Shown here: in pieces, positions 8,453 through 16,770 of the stretch | How the letters are laid out: each line of letters begins with the position of its first letter | Position numbering within the stretch: the stretch's first letter is position 1 | Source of the DNA: JANSYL01 sp965229695 | GTDB taxonomy: Bacteria; Pseudomonadota; Alphaproteobacteria; Rhodobacterales; Rhodobacteraceae | Assembly (NCBI GenBank): GCA_965229695.1 | Contig: OZ245921.1 | Coordinates: forward strand, 2,666,001 to 2,730,000 | DNA: 64,000 nt | Direction: 5' to 3' | Position numbers and translations under genes: made by a program | The notes under the pieces: model-generated | Told to the model about the DNA's origin: nothing | The model's database searches: none | The model's input: only the letters and a program-made list of their open reading frames with translations

Positions 8453-8950
8453 ATGGTCACTCTGATCCCTGTCGATCCTGCCAAACATGGCGCCCAAATC
8501 GGCGCTTGGCTGCACGCCCCGCATGTGTCGCGGTGGTGGGGCAATCCGGATATGCAGGTGGCGCAGTTTGATGAAACGGCTCCGGGCCAGCACGCGGTGA
8601 TCTGCCAAAACGCAACCCCGGTGGGCTATCTACGCTGGCAACCGGTGGTGCCCGAAGACCTCATGGCTGTTGGGCTGCACGACATGCCGACCGACGCGAT
8701 TGATATCGATTTGTTCATCGGGGCCCAATCGGCCCTAGGCCAAGGGATCGGGCCGCAGGCATTGGAAATTCTGTTTGGGCATCTGACGGCCAGTTCGGAT
8801 GCGTCACTGGCGGGCCTGTGTAGTTCGGTCGAGAACACCCGTGCCCATGCCGCGTTTGAAAAGGCCGGGTGCCTCTGCATGGCCGAGTTCATCAGCCCGG
8901 TCTTTGGCCGTTGTTTCGTTCATGCGCGCCCACTGCGATTGGCGGCTTAG
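8453..8950 (+). CDS. GNAT-family acetyltransferase (AacA4/RimJ-like)
   Basis: With the start at 8453 the protein has 165 residues; the frame extends to 8387, but that part encodes a strong hairpin and has no domain match. It resembles the acetyltransferase-8 group (aminoglycoside 6'-N-acetyltransferase or siderophore acylase-like): HAPHVSRWWGNPD at the start, then DIDLFIGAQSALGQGIGPQA with the acetyl-CoA loop (GQGIGP), then SSVENTRAHAAFEKAGC. The true acceptor is unknown; drug resistance should not be assumed. It is followed 38 bp later by the methyltransferase gene. Confidence 0.78.
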   Translation: MVTLIPVDPAKHGAQIGAWLHAPHVSRWWGNPDMQVAQFDETAPGQHAVICQNATPVGYLRWQPVVPEDLMAVGLHDMPTDAIDIDLFIGAQSALGQGIGPQALEILFGHLTASSDASLAGLCSSVENTRAHAAFEKAGCLCMAEFISPVFGRCFVHARPLRLAA

Positions 8951-8988
8951 CCCGATTGCGTGCCGCGCCCGCCAAGAAAGGACCGACC

Positions 8989-9738
8989 ATGCCCAGAGAT
9001 GGCGCTTTCGACGAAGATATTGCCGCCCGGTATGACCGCGACCATGGCCGGGGTGACGCAGCGCTGATTTCGGAAACCGTGAATGTGTTATCCGAGTTCG
9101 CGGGTGAAGGCCCGGCGCTTGAATTTGCCGTGGGCACAGGCCGTGTGGCCCTGCCACTTTACCGGCGCGGTGTGCGCATGCACGGGATCGAACAATCGTG
9201 CGCGATGGTGGCGGAGATGCGTAAGAAGCCCGACGGCAACCGGATCGAGGTGACGGTTGGGGACATGGCGACCACCCAAGTCGGGATGCAGTTTCCGTTG
9301 GTGTTTCTGGTGTTCAACACGATCCAAAACTTGACCAGCCAGGCCGCTCAGGTCGCGTGTTTTCGCAATGCTGCGGCGCATTTGAAACCGGGCGGATTCT
9401 TTCTGGTGGAAACCGAGCTGCCGCCGCTTTGCCGTATGATGCCGGGCGAAAAGATCCATGAATACAGCCAAGCTGACAATCATTGGGGCCTGGATGAGAT
9501 CGACCGGTCGACCCAGTGCTATAGCTCGAACCATGTCTGGGTCGATGGGGAGGAATGCACGCGCCTGACGATCCCGTTTCGCTATGTCTGGCCGTCGGAA
9601 CTGGACCTGATGGCGCAGCTTGCCGGGCTGCGCTACGTGCAGCGTTGGGGCAGTTGGAAGCGCGAGGCGTTCACCGCCGACAGCATCGGCCATGTCTCGA
9701 TCTGGCAGAAACCTCTGGATCCGCCGCGCAAGCGCTAG
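8989..9738 (+). CDS. Class I SAM-dependent methyltransferase
   Basis: The 249-residue protein has SAM-binding motif I as LEFAVGTGRVALPL (~45) followed by the acidic GIEQS at the second strand, then VGDMAT and a VFNTIQNL motif IV region. The start at 8989 follows an AAGAAAGGA ribosome site. It belongs to a broad family of small-molecule methyltransferases (Methyltransf_25 type), and the substrate is not predictable. It is convergent with the LysR gene, overlapping it by four bases. Confidence 0.82.
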   Translation: MPRDGAFDEDIAARYDRDHGRGDAALISETVNVLSEFAGEGPALEFAVGTGRVALPLYRRGVRMHGIEQSCAMVAEMRKKPDGNRIEVTVGDMATTQVGMQFPLVFLVFNTIQNLTSQAAQVACFRNAAAHLKPGGFFLVETELPPLCRMMPGEKIHEYSQADNHWGLDEIDRSTQCYSSNHVWVDGEECTRLTIPFRYVWPSELDLMAQLAGLRYVQRWGSWKREAFTADSIGHVSIWQKPLDPPRKR

Positions 9739-10583
9739 CTGGCCAGGTTGTCGCGCACAATCGCGATCAGCCGCCGCATCGCGTGTTCGTGGCGGTGGCG
9801 GATATGGATCGCAAAATAGATGGTCTGGGGGATCGGCGGGACGTCTTCGACCAGATGAAAGCCGTGGTTGCGCACCAGATCCTGGGCGTCATCCTCCAGC
9901 ACAAAGCCCGACCCGCCCAGAGAAGTCAGCAGCCCCACCATCGCCGCCGATTGCCCGCAGGACAGAAGGCTAATCGACAAATCCGGCAAGAGACGGTTGT
10001 GATGCTTATCAAAGGCCAGCGAAAACGCGCCGCGAATGTAATCATCTGGCCGGATATCGGCGCGCTGCGGCCCATGGGCTGAAACCAGGCGATAGCGCAG
10101 CTCACCCACACTTTCGAAATGCAGGTCGGGCATTGCGCGGGGGGCATACATGACCGCTAGGTTTAAGCGCCCGGCCAGCAGATCGCTGCACATTTGGTTG
10201 GAGTAATCCAGCTCCACATAAAAGGCGGTTTCGGGTAGCAGGGCGCGAAAGCTGGTAACCCAATCGCCGATTTTTGGCCCGGCCAGGTCGATCTGCAATC
10301 CAACCCGCATGGACAGGGCGACATTGCCCGCATCGTGCAAATCGCGCAGCGCCTCGGTCCAGGCATGACGCAGGTCGCGGGCATGGGGTTCAAAGCTCAG
10401 CCCGGCGGTGGTCAACTCGGTGCCCGCCTTGGACCGAGCGAACAACCGGCGCCCAACTTTTTTCTCGAGCGCCGCAACGCGGGCCGAGACCGTGGACTGC
10501 GTCAGGCCAAGCCGGTCTGCGGTGCGGTTGAAACTGCGCGTTTCAACCAAATCCAGGAAGGTTTCCAGGTACTCGGGCTGCAT
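9735..10583 (-). CDS. LysR-family transcriptional regulator of the MttB/Paa cluster
   Basis: The 282-residue LysR protein has the winged helix at residues 1-60 (SFNRTADRLGLTQSTVSARV) and a C-terminal effector domain. It is divergent from the mttB-like gene at 10789, with a 205-bp intergenic region holding a perfect 8-3-8 palindrome 12 bp from its start. This is the classic arrangement of an autoregulated LysR activator of the neighbouring operon. It is the best candidate regulator of 10789-18605. The effector is probably a pathway substrate or intermediate. Confidence 0.9.
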   Translation of the reverse strand: MQPEYLETFLDLVETRSFNRTADRLGLTQSTVSARVAALEKKVGRRLFARSKAGTELTTAGLSFEPHARDLRHAWTEALRDLHDAGNVALSMRVGLQIDLAGPKIGDWVTSFRALLPETAFYVELDYSNQMCSDLLAGRLNLAVMYAPRAMPDLHFESVGELRYRLVSAHGPQRADIRPDDYIRGAFSLAFDKHHNRLLPDLSISLLSCGQSAAMVGLLTSLGGSGFVLEDDAQDLVRNHGFHLVEDVPPIPQTIYFAIHIRHRHEHAMRRLIAIVRDNLAS

Positions 10584-10594
10584 AGCAGTCGGGC

Positions 10595-10613
10595 TAATCG
10601 AAAACTTCGATTA
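10595..10613. promoter_or_regulatory. LysR-type palindrome upstream of the mttB/paa cluster
   Basis: TAATCGAA-AAC-TTCGATTA is a perfect 8-bp inverted repeat with a 3-base centre. It lies 12 bp upstream of the divergent LysR start. Position and AT-rich symmetry fit a LysR recognition site. Confidence 0.6.
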
Positions 10614-10692
10614 ATTCCACCATGAAATGCGGATTGATGTGGTGGCGCTTTGCCTCGAAACCTGTTCGGGCAGGTCCGGGTTATCCGGCCTT

Positions 10693-10736
10693 CCCCGATG
10701 GTGGAACGGCAGGGCTGCCATCGGGGTGTGTTTCTG
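10693..10736 (+). promoter_or_regulatory. Leader hairpin before the first mttB-like gene
   Basis: A perfect 9-bp stem (CCCCGATGG at 10693-10701, CCATCGGGG at 10718-10726) with a 16-base loop is followed by the T-rich stretch TGTGTTTCTG. It resembles an intrinsic terminator placed in the leader of the mttB-like gene, so attenuation is possible. A second dyad, GATCGT-6-ACGATC at 10752-10769, lies between it and the ribosome site. Confidence 0.4.
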
Positions 10737-10788
10737 TTCTGATAGAAGAATGATCGTGCATAGACGATCCTGGAGGAGGGGATTGGAA

Positions 10789-12342
10789 ATGGCAGAGGTC
10801 ACCACAGATGCAGCGCCGAAAAAGGCCCGCCGATCTGGCGGACGCGCGGCGCGGCGCGCCCTTAGGGCGGCCCCCTTGGCCGAAGATATCCGCCCCGTAC
10901 GCCCCGGCCTGCCTGGTGGCCAGTTCCGCCCGCTTTCCGAGATCGACATGGCCCGCATCCATGGCGCTGCGCTGGACGCGCTGGAGCAGATCGGGCTGTC
11001 GCAAGCCCCGCCTTCGGGGGTTGAAGCGATGGTCGCCGCCGGGGCGATCCTGGGTGATGATGGGCGACTGCGTTACCCCCGCGCCTTGGTCGAGGATATG
11101 CTGGCCAAAGCGGCGCGCAACATCACGCTTCATGCGCGCGATCCCAAGTATGATCTGCATCTAACAGGTACCAATGTGCATTTCGGGACGGCGGGCGCGG
11201 CGGTGCATATCGTTGATCCGGTGACCTTGGAATACCGGGATTCCACGGCGCAAGACCTCTATGACGCGGCCAAGATCGTGCAGCAGCTCGACAATGTGCA
11301 TTTCTTCCAACGCGCGATGGTTTGCCGAGATGTCACAGACAATCTGGAGTTGGACCTGAACACCATCTACGCCTCCTGCGCGGGAACGAAGAAGCACATC
11401 GGCACCTCGTTTTCCGACCCCGCCTTTGTCGCGCCCTGTTTTGATCTGATCTATGAGATCGCGGGTGGCGAGCAAGCCTGGCTGGAACGCCCGTTTATCT
11501 CGAACACCAATTGCTTCGTCGTACCACCGATGAAGTTTGCCGAAGAAAGCTGCATGGCGATGGAAGAATGCATCCATCGCGGCATGCCGGTTTTGCTGCT
11601 GAGCGCCGGGCAGGCCGGGGCCACAGCGCCTGCGCCGATTGCCACGGCGATTGTGCAGGCGGTGGCAGAATGCCTAGCGGGCGTTGTCTATGTGAACGCG
11701 GTGCGGCCCGGCCATCCGGCGGTCTTTGGCACCTGGCCTTTTGTCAGCGATCTGCGCACGGGGGCCATGTCTGGCGGATCAGCGGAACAGGCGCTGCTGA
11801 CGGCGGGCTGTGCGCAGATGCATCAGTTCTATGACCTGCCCGGAGGGGCGGCGGCGGGGATTTCCGACGCGAAATTGCCGGATATGCAAGCCGGGTGGGA
11901 GCAGGGGATCACCAATGTGCTGGCGGGGCTGGCCGGGCTGAATATGGTCTACGAGTCGGTTGGGATGCATGCCTCGCTTCTGGGGTTCTGTTTGGAATCT
12001 CTGGTTCTGGGCGATGACATTATCGGCCAGGCCCTGCGTGCCGTCCGCGGGATCGACGTGACCGAAGACAGCCTGTCGATTGACGTGATGAAATCGGTTT
12101 GTTTGGAGGGGCCGGGCCATTACCTCGGCAGCGATCAGACATTGCAACTGATGCAGACTGAATATGTCTATCCAACCATCGGCAATCGGATGAGCCCCAA
12201 GGAATGGGCCGAGGCCGATCAGCCGATCCTGCTGGACAAGGCGATTGAGCGGAAGAATGCGATCTTGGACGCGGCGCAGTTGCAGGTGTCGCCCGAGCTC
12301 GATCAAGCCATTCGCGCGCGATACAACATCTACTTTCAGTAA
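10789..12342 (+). CDS. MttB-family (trimethylamine methyltransferase-like) protein 1
   Basis: The 517-residue protein is an MttB superfamily member. Family segments include ITLHARDPKYDLHL near 115, KKHIGTSFSDPAFV near 205, and GLAGLNMVYESVGM near 385. The reading frame has no internal amber codon, so it is a non-pyrrolysine homolog. Characterised relatives in anaerobes move a methyl group from a quaternary amine to a corrinoid protein. The N-terminal Arg/Gly-rich motif RRSGGRAARRALR is typical of alphaproteobacterial members. The start follows GGAGGAGGGG; longer frames enter the leader. No corrinoid protein or reactivase is nearby. It leads a same-strand run with thiolase and paa-type oxygenase genes. 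Confidence 0.85.
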   Translation: MAEVTTDAAPKKARRSGGRAARRALRAAPLAEDIRPVRPGLPGGQFRPLSEIDMARIHGAALDALEQIGLSQAPPSGVEAMVAAGAILGDDGRLRYPRALVEDMLAKAARNITLHARDPKYDLHLTGTNVHFGTAGAAVHIVDPVTLEYRDSTAQDLYDAAKIVQQLDNVHFFQRAMVCRDVTDNLELDLNTIYASCAGTKKHIGTSFSDPAFVAPCFDLIYEIAGGEQAWLERPFISNTNCFVVPPMKFAEESCMAMEECIHRGMPVLLLSAGQAGATAPAPIATAIVQAVAECLAGVVYVNAVRPGHPAVFGTWPFVSDLRTGAMSGGSAEQALLTAGCAQMHQFYDLPGGAAAGISDAKLPDMQAGWEQGITNVLAGLAGLNMVYESVGMHASLLGFCLESLVLGDDIIGQALRAVRGIDVTEDSLSIDVMKSVCLEGPGHYLGSDQTLQLMQTEYVYPTIGNRMSPKEWAEADQPILLDKAIERKNAILDAAQLQVSPELDQAIRARYNIYFQ

Positions 12343-12488
12343 GGGTGTCGCGGGTGCGCCTGCGCGCGGGCCTTGAAAAGACCGGGTGGGGTGGGCGATC
12401 CCCGCCCGTGCCATCCACGTCCAAAGTTTGCCGCCGGTGTCCCATATGGGCGTCGGTCGCGCGCGACATTTCATGCCTGACTTTTTGC

Positions 12489-12532
12489 TTGGCGGGTGGC
12501 CGAGCCTCGTAGTATATTCGACCAAGTGGTCG
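12489..12532 (+). promoter_or_regulatory. Putative promoter with overlapping palindrome before the thiolase gene
   Basis: TTGGCG (12489-12494), an 18-base spacer, then TATATT (12513-12518) looks like a sigma-70 promoter. The perfect 14-bp palindrome CGACCA-AG-TGGTCG (12519-12532) follows immediately, at the expected transcription start. Such dyads are typical of TetR-type operators that block initiation, and TetR proteins (PaaR) control many paa operons. No TetR gene is present in the window. Confidence 0.5.
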
Positions 12533-12555
12533 GGAATACGGAAGGGGAGGTCCGA

Positions 12556-13761
12556 ATGCCGGACGCATTCATCTGCGATGCGCAGCGCACGCCCATTGGG
12601 CGCTATGGCGGGGCTTTGTCATCTGTTCGGACTGATGATCTGGCCGCCCTGCCGATCCGGGCTTTGATGGATCGGAACCCTGGCGTGGATTGGGCCGCCT
12701 TGGATGAGGTTGTCTTGGGCGATGCCAATCAGGCCGGTGAAGACAACCGCAATGTCGCGCGCATGGCCGCGCTTTTGGCGGGTTTGCCGGTGGAGGTGCC
12801 GGGGGTCACGGTGAACCGGCTTTGTGCCAGCGGCATGGATGCGGTGGGCATGGCCGCACGCGGGATCAAGGCGGGCGATTATGACCTGACCATCGCGGGC
12901 GGCGTCGAAAGCATGAGCCGCGCGCCTTTTGTGATGCCGAAAGCCACCAATGCCTTTAGCCGCGCGAATGCGGTTTATGATACGACCATCGGCTGGCGTT
13001 TCGTGAACCCCAAGATGAAGGCCGAATACGGCATCGATTCCATGCCTGAGACAGCGGATAATGTGGCCGCCGAGTTCGACATCAGCCGCGCCGATCAAGA
13101 TGCCTTTGCCGTGCGATCCCAGCAACGCTGGGCCGCTGCGCAGGCCGCAGGGCACTTTGCCGAGGAAATCGCGCCGGTCACGATCCCGCAGCGCCGGGGT
13201 GAGCCGATGGTGGTGACGGAGGATGAACACCCGCGCCCCGACGTGACGCTGGAAAAGCTCGCCAAGCTCAGGGGCGTGAATGGCCCCGATCTGTCGGTGA
13301 CGGCGGGCAATGCCTCGGGCGTCAATGACGGGGCGGCAGCCTTGCTGATCGCCAGCGGCGACGCGGCCGAGGCCCAGGGCCTTAACCCAAAGGCGCGGAT
13401 CGTCGCCATGGCCTCCGCCGGGGTGGCGCCGCGCATCATGGGGATTGGACCGGTCAATGCCAGCCGCAAGGTTTTGGAACGCACCGGCCTGAGCATCGGT
13501 GAGATGGATGTGATCGAATTGAATGAGGCTTTCGCGGCCCAGGCCCTGGCTACCACCCGCGCCCTGGGCCTTCCGGACGACGCGCCGCATGTGAACCCGA
13601 ACGGTGGCGCCATTGCCCTGGGCCACCCGTTGGGCATGTCGGGCGCGCGATTGGTTCTGACGGCGGCTTTCGAGCTGCAACGCAGTGGCGGACGTTATGC
13701 GCTTTGCACCATGTGTGTCGGCGTGGGGCAGGGGGCGGCGATGATCATCGAGCGCGTTTAG
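12556..13761 (+). CDS. Acetyl-CoA C-acyltransferase, 3-oxoadipyl-CoA thiolase-like
   Basis: The 401-residue thiolase has all catalytic elements: nucleophile Cys ~90 in VNRLCASGMDAV, the His in GGAIALGHPLGMSG, and the C-terminal Cys in CTMCVGVGQG. It resembles PcaF/PaaJ, which cleave 3-oxoadipyl-CoA to succinyl-CoA and acetyl-CoA. In phenylacetate pathways the same enzyme acts after ring cleavage. Here it directly precedes paaA (14-bp gap), so an oxoadipyl-CoA-like end product is plausible. The start at 12556 follows GGGGAGG; the upstream extension crosses the promoter and operator. Confidence 0.88.
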   Translation: MPDAFICDAQRTPIGRYGGALSSVRTDDLAALPIRALMDRNPGVDWAALDEVVLGDANQAGEDNRNVARMAALLAGLPVEVPGVTVNRLCASGMDAVGMAARGIKAGDYDLTIAGGVESMSRAPFVMPKATNAFSRANAVYDTTIGWRFVNPKMKAEYGIDSMPETADNVAAEFDISRADQDAFAVRSQQRWAAAQAAGHFAEEIAPVTIPQRRGEPMVVTEDEHPRPDVTLEKLAKLRGVNGPDLSVTAGNASGVNDGAAALLIASGDAAEAQGLNPKARIVAMASAGVAPRIMGIGPVNASRKVLERTGLSIGEMDVIELNEAFAAQALATTRALGLPDDAPHVNPNGGAIALGHPLGMSGARLVLTAAFELQRSGGRYALCTMCVGVGQGAAMIIERV

Positions 13762-13775
13762 AAGGAGGACACCCC

Positions 13776-14768
13776 ATGTATGCACAAATGGTCAAATCGA
13801 CCGGGGATGGCGTGAAATCCCGCGAGGAGATGAGCGATCAGGAACGCGCCTTTCAAGACCGCATCGATGCTGGCGAAAAGATTGAACCCAAGGATTGGAT
13901 GCCTGAGGGCTATCGTAGGACTCTGATCCGGCAGATCGGCCAGCACGCCCATTCCGAGATTGTCGGCCAACTGCCCGAGGGCAACTGGATCACCCGCGCG
14001 CCGACCCTAGAGCGGAAGGCGATCCTGCTGGCCAAGGTTCAGGATGAGGCGGGGCATGGCCTTTACCTTTATTGTGCCGCCGAAACCCTGGGCGTTAGCC
14101 GCGACGAGCTGACCGAGGATTTGCTGTCGGGCAAGATGAAGTATTCCTCGATCTTCAATTACCCGACGCTCAACTGGGCCGATATGGGCGCGGTCGGCTG
14201 GCTGGTCGATGGGGCTGCGATCATGAACCAGGTGCCGCTGCAGCGCACCTCCTACGGGCCTTATAGCCGGGCGATGATCCGCATCTGTAAGGAGGAGAGC
14301 TTTCACCAGCGCCAGGGCTACGACATCATGATGAAGATGGCGAACGGGACTGAGGCGCAGAAGCGCATGGCCCAGGATGCGCTGAACCGGTTCTGGTATC
14401 CGTCACTGATGATGTTCGGGCCGTCCGACAAAGACAGCGTGCATTCGGCGCAATCCATGGCCTGGAAGATCAAGATCAACACCAATGACGAGCTGCGGCA
14501 GAAATTCGTCGACCAAACCGTGCCCCAGGCCGAGTTCCTGGGCCTGACCGTGCCCGATCCCGATCTGCGCTGGAACGAAGAGGCCGGGCATCACACCTTT
14601 ACCGAACCCGACTGGTCCGAGTTTTTCGATGTCATCAAAGGCAATGGTCCCTGCAATGTCGAACGTTTGGCAGCGCGGAACAAAGCCTGGGATGACGGGA
14701 AATGGGTGCGGGATGGGCTGTTGGCTCATGCCGAGAAGAAAGCCGCACGGCGGGTGGCGGCGGAATGA
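13776..14768 (+). CDS. paaA: PaaA-like phenylacetyl-CoA epoxidase catalytic subunit
   Basis: The 330-residue protein matches the diiron alpha subunit of 1,2-phenylacetyl-CoA epoxidase. The carboxylate-bridged iron ligands are visible: Glu61 (HAHSEIVGQ), Glu91-x-x-His94 (QDEAGHGLY), an Asp/Glu on helix three, and Glu174-x-x-His177 (EESFHQRQ). In the known enzyme PaaA with PaaC, fed by PaaE, epoxidises the aromatic ring of a CoA thioester. An AAGGAGG site precedes the start. It overlaps the VOC gene by ATGA. The substrate may not be phenylacetyl-CoA because no PaaK ligase is in the window. Confidence 0.9.
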   Translation: MYAQMVKSTGDGVKSREEMSDQERAFQDRIDAGEKIEPKDWMPEGYRRTLIRQIGQHAHSEIVGQLPEGNWITRAPTLERKAILLAKVQDEAGHGLYLYCAAETLGVSRDELTEDLLSGKMKYSSIFNYPTLNWADMGAVGWLVDGAAIMNQVPLQRTSYGPYSRAMIRICKEESFHQRQGYDIMMKMANGTEAQKRMAQDALNRFWYPSLMMFGPSDKDSVHSAQSMAWKIKINTNDELRQKFVDQTVPQAEFLGLTVPDPDLRWNEEAGHHTFTEPDWSEFFDVIKGNGPCNVERLAARNKAWDDGKWVRDGLLAHAEKKAARRVAAE

Positions 14769-15172
14769 CTGGCCTGCGCGCGATGACGGTTCTGCAAGTG
14801 GCCGACGTGCGCGCCTCGGTGGCGTTTTACGAACGCCTGGGCTTCGCCCGCCATCACATTTGGGAACATGAGGGCCAGGCGCAGTTCTGCATCGTGCAAT
14901 TCGGCCAAGTGACCATCGCATTGCAACGGGCCGATGGCGCGGTGCCGGTGAACTCACACTGGGCGGCCTATGTCTATGTGCCCGATATCGGCGCGCTTTA
15001 TGGCACCGTTGCCAAGCTTGGCCTGCCCGGCCTGACCGAGCTTCGGCGTGGGAATTTTTATGGCTGCGATGATTTCGATATCCGCGACCCCGATGGGCAT
15101 CTGATTTGCTTTGGGCAGGATATGAACCCGACCGACGGCCCCGGACTGGAAACTGCTACGGCAGAGGCCTGA
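14765..15172 (+). CDS. VOC (glyoxalase/bleomycin-resistance fold) protein inserted between paaA and paaB
   Basis: The 135-residue protein shows the VOC paired beta-alpha-beta-beta-beta pattern: VLQVADVRASVAFYERLGF at the start and DDFDIRDPDGHLICFG at the end. Candidate metal ligands are few: His in the DPDGH region and a Glu/Gln early in the fold. It overlaps paaA by four bases and precedes paaB by 24 bp. A VOC gene here is not part of the standard paaABCDE order. It could be an isomerase, epimerase, dioxygenase or binding protein for a pathway intermediate. Confidence 0.8.
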   Translation: MTGLRAMTVLQVADVRASVAFYERLGFARHHIWEHEGQAQFCIVQFGQVTIALQRADGAVPVNSHWAAYVYVPDIGALYGTVAKLGLPGLTELRRGNFYGCDDFDIRDPDGHLICFGQDMNPTDGPGLETATAEA

Positions 15173-15196
15173 CCTGAGGATAGAGGAGAGAGAACA

Positions 15197-15538
15197 ATGA
15201 GTGCCCCCAATGCCGCCTATCCCGATACGCCCGAGGCTGAGGCAACGCCGCCCAAGCGCCACGAATGGCCGCTGTGGGAGATTTTCATTCGCGGCCAGCA
15301 TGGGTTGAACCACCGGCATGTCGGCTCGCTCCATGCGCCGGACGCCGAAATGGCGATCAAGAATGCGCGTGATGTCTATACCCGCCGCAATGAAGGGGTC
15401 AGCATTTGGGCGGTGGAGGCGCGGCATATCGCGGCCTCCTCCCCTTCGGACAAGGGACCGCTTTATGAGCCGTCGCAGTCCAAGGTCTATCGCCATCCAA
15501 CCTTTTTCGACATCCCCGAGGAAGCGGGGCATATGTGA
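15197..15538 (+). CDS. paaB: PaaB-like epoxidase structural subunit
   Basis: The 113-residue protein contains the PaaB core WPLWEIFIRGQHGLNHRHVG, then LHAPDAEMAIKNARDVYTRR and SIWAVEARHI. PaaB is a small non-catalytic subunit that bridges PaaAC heterodimers. Length is slightly above the usual ~95 residues because of an N-terminal Pro/Ala/Thr extension. An AGAGGAGAGAG ribosome site precedes the start. The stop overlaps the paaC start by one base. Confidence 0.9.
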   Translation: MSAPNAAYPDTPEAEATPPKRHEWPLWEIFIRGQHGLNHRHVGSLHAPDAEMAIKNARDVYTRRNEGVSIWAVEARHIAASSPSDKGPLYEPSQSKVYRHPTFFDIPEEAGHM

Positions 15539-16296
15539 TGCGGCAAGACCAGCTTTTCGAATACCTTCTGCGACTGGGCGACAACACCTTGGTGTTGGGG
15601 CATCGGGTCAGCGAATGGTGCGGTCATTCCCCGGTCTTGGAAGAAGACATCGCGCTGGCCAACACCGCGTTGGACCTGATCGGGCAGACGCAGATGTGGT
15701 TGGGCCTGGCGGGAGAGGTCGAAGGGCAGGGACGCAGCGCCGATGATCTGGCGATGCTGCGGGACGCTTGGGATTTCCGCAATGTGTTGCTCGTCGAACA
15801 ACCCAATGGCGATTTTGGCCAGACCTTGCTGCGGCAGTTCCTGTTCGATCTGTGGCACGATCTGATGCTGGCCGAGCTTCAGAAAAGCAGCGAGGCGCGG
15901 ATCGCTGAAATTGCCGCCAAAGCCGCGAAAGAGGTGCGCTATCACCTGGAACGCTCTCGCGATACGGTGATTGGGCTGGGCGATGGTACCGCAGAAAGCC
16001 ATGGCCGGATGCAGGACGCGCTTGATCTGCTTTACCCTTATGTGGGTGAGATGAGCGCCCCGGATGAAATCGATGTCGCCGCGCTCAAGGCTGGGATCGG
16101 CCCCGATCTGGCCGAGCTCGACCGCCGGTATCGCGCCGCGCTGGCCGAGGTGATGGTCGAGGCCACCCTGACACTGCCGGGCGATGCCTTTGCCCATAAG
16201 GGCGGAAAATCCGGCCAGCGCCATAGCGAACATCTGGGCCATCTGCTGACGCAGATGCAGTGGTTGCAACGGGCCTATCCGGGGGCGCTATGGTAA
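15538..16296 (+). CDS. paaC: PaaC-like epoxidase subunit
   Basis: The 252-residue helical protein has the PaaC landmarks EWCGHSPVLEEDIALANTAL near 25, DLIGQTQMWL, then VLLVEQPNGDFGQTLLRQ and HLERSRDTVIGLGDGTAESH. PaaC pairs with PaaA as the structural partner and does not carry a full diiron centre. The start is the ATG at 15538, which overlaps the paaB TGA; an upstream in-frame GTG is less likely. The end overlaps paaD by seven bases, indicating tight coupling. Confidence 0.9.
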   Translation: MRQDQLFEYLLRLGDNTLVLGHRVSEWCGHSPVLEEDIALANTALDLIGQTQMWLGLAGEVEGQGRSADDLAMLRDAWDFRNVLLVEQPNGDFGQTLLRQFLFDLWHDLMLAELQKSSEARIAEIAAKAAKEVRYHLERSRDTVIGLGDGTAESHGRMQDALDLLYPYVGEMSAPDEIDVAALKAGIGPDLAELDRRYRAALAEVMVEATLTLPGDAFAHKGGKSGQRHSEHLGHLLTQMQWLQRAYPGALW

Positions 16297-16757
16297 CGGT
16301 TCGCGCCCACATCGCTGATATCTGGGACTGGTTGGATCAAGTGCCCGACCCGGAAATCCCCGCGATCTCGATCGTGGATTTGGGGATCATCCGCGATGTA
16401 TCTTACGACGATGACACGTTGGTGGTGGCGATCACGCCCACCTATTCCGGCTGCCCCGCAACCAGCGTGATTGCGATGGAGGTTGAGGCGGCTTTGCGCG
16501 CCAAAGGGGTCGATGACCTGCGGTTGGAGCGCAAAATCTCCCCCCCTTGGACCACGGATTGGCTATCGGAGAAGGGCCGCACCAAGCTGGAAACCTATGG
16601 CATCGCACCCCCCAACCCGGCCGGCGGCCCTGAGCGCTGTCCGCGCTGCGCGGCGACGGAGTTGGAGCGGATCAGCCAATTCGGCTCTACCCCCTGCAAG
16701 GCCCAATGGCGCTGCAAAAGCTGCCTGGAGCCTTTCGACTATTTCAAATGTATCTGA
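16290..16757 (+). CDS. paaD: PaaD-like maturation protein (MIP18/DUF59 family)
   Basis: The 155-residue protein has an N-terminal MIP18/DUF59 domain (VPDPEIPAISIVDLGIIRDV, then TYSGCPATSVI) and a C-terminal four-Cys zinc ribbon (CPRCAATE ... CKSCLEPF). PaaD-type proteins are thought to help assemble iron-sulfur or iron centres of the epoxidase complex and are required for activity. The start at 16290 lies inside the end of paaC, and homology begins just after it. Confidence 0.88.
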   Translation: MVTVRAHIADIWDWLDQVPDPEIPAISIVDLGIIRDVSYDDDTLVVAITPTYSGCPATSVIAMEVEAALRAKGVDDLRLERKISPPWTTDWLSEKGRTKLETYGIAPPNPAGGPERCPRCAATELERISQFGSTPCKAQWRCKSCLEPFDYFKCI

Positions 16758-16770
16758 GAGGGGCGGCGCG

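Noticed and set aside
8453..8950. Aminoglycoside resistance gene
   Set aside because: The GNAT protein is only distantly like AacA4-type enzymes; a resistance role cannot be claimed from sequence.
12619..13785. 388-codon minus-strand frame
   Set aside because: It is the antisense shadow of the thiolase gene, with a His/Arg/Gly-rich sequence and no domain.
15535..15537. GTG as start of paaC
   Set aside because: The ATG at 15538 overlaps the paaB stop and fits the family N-terminus better.
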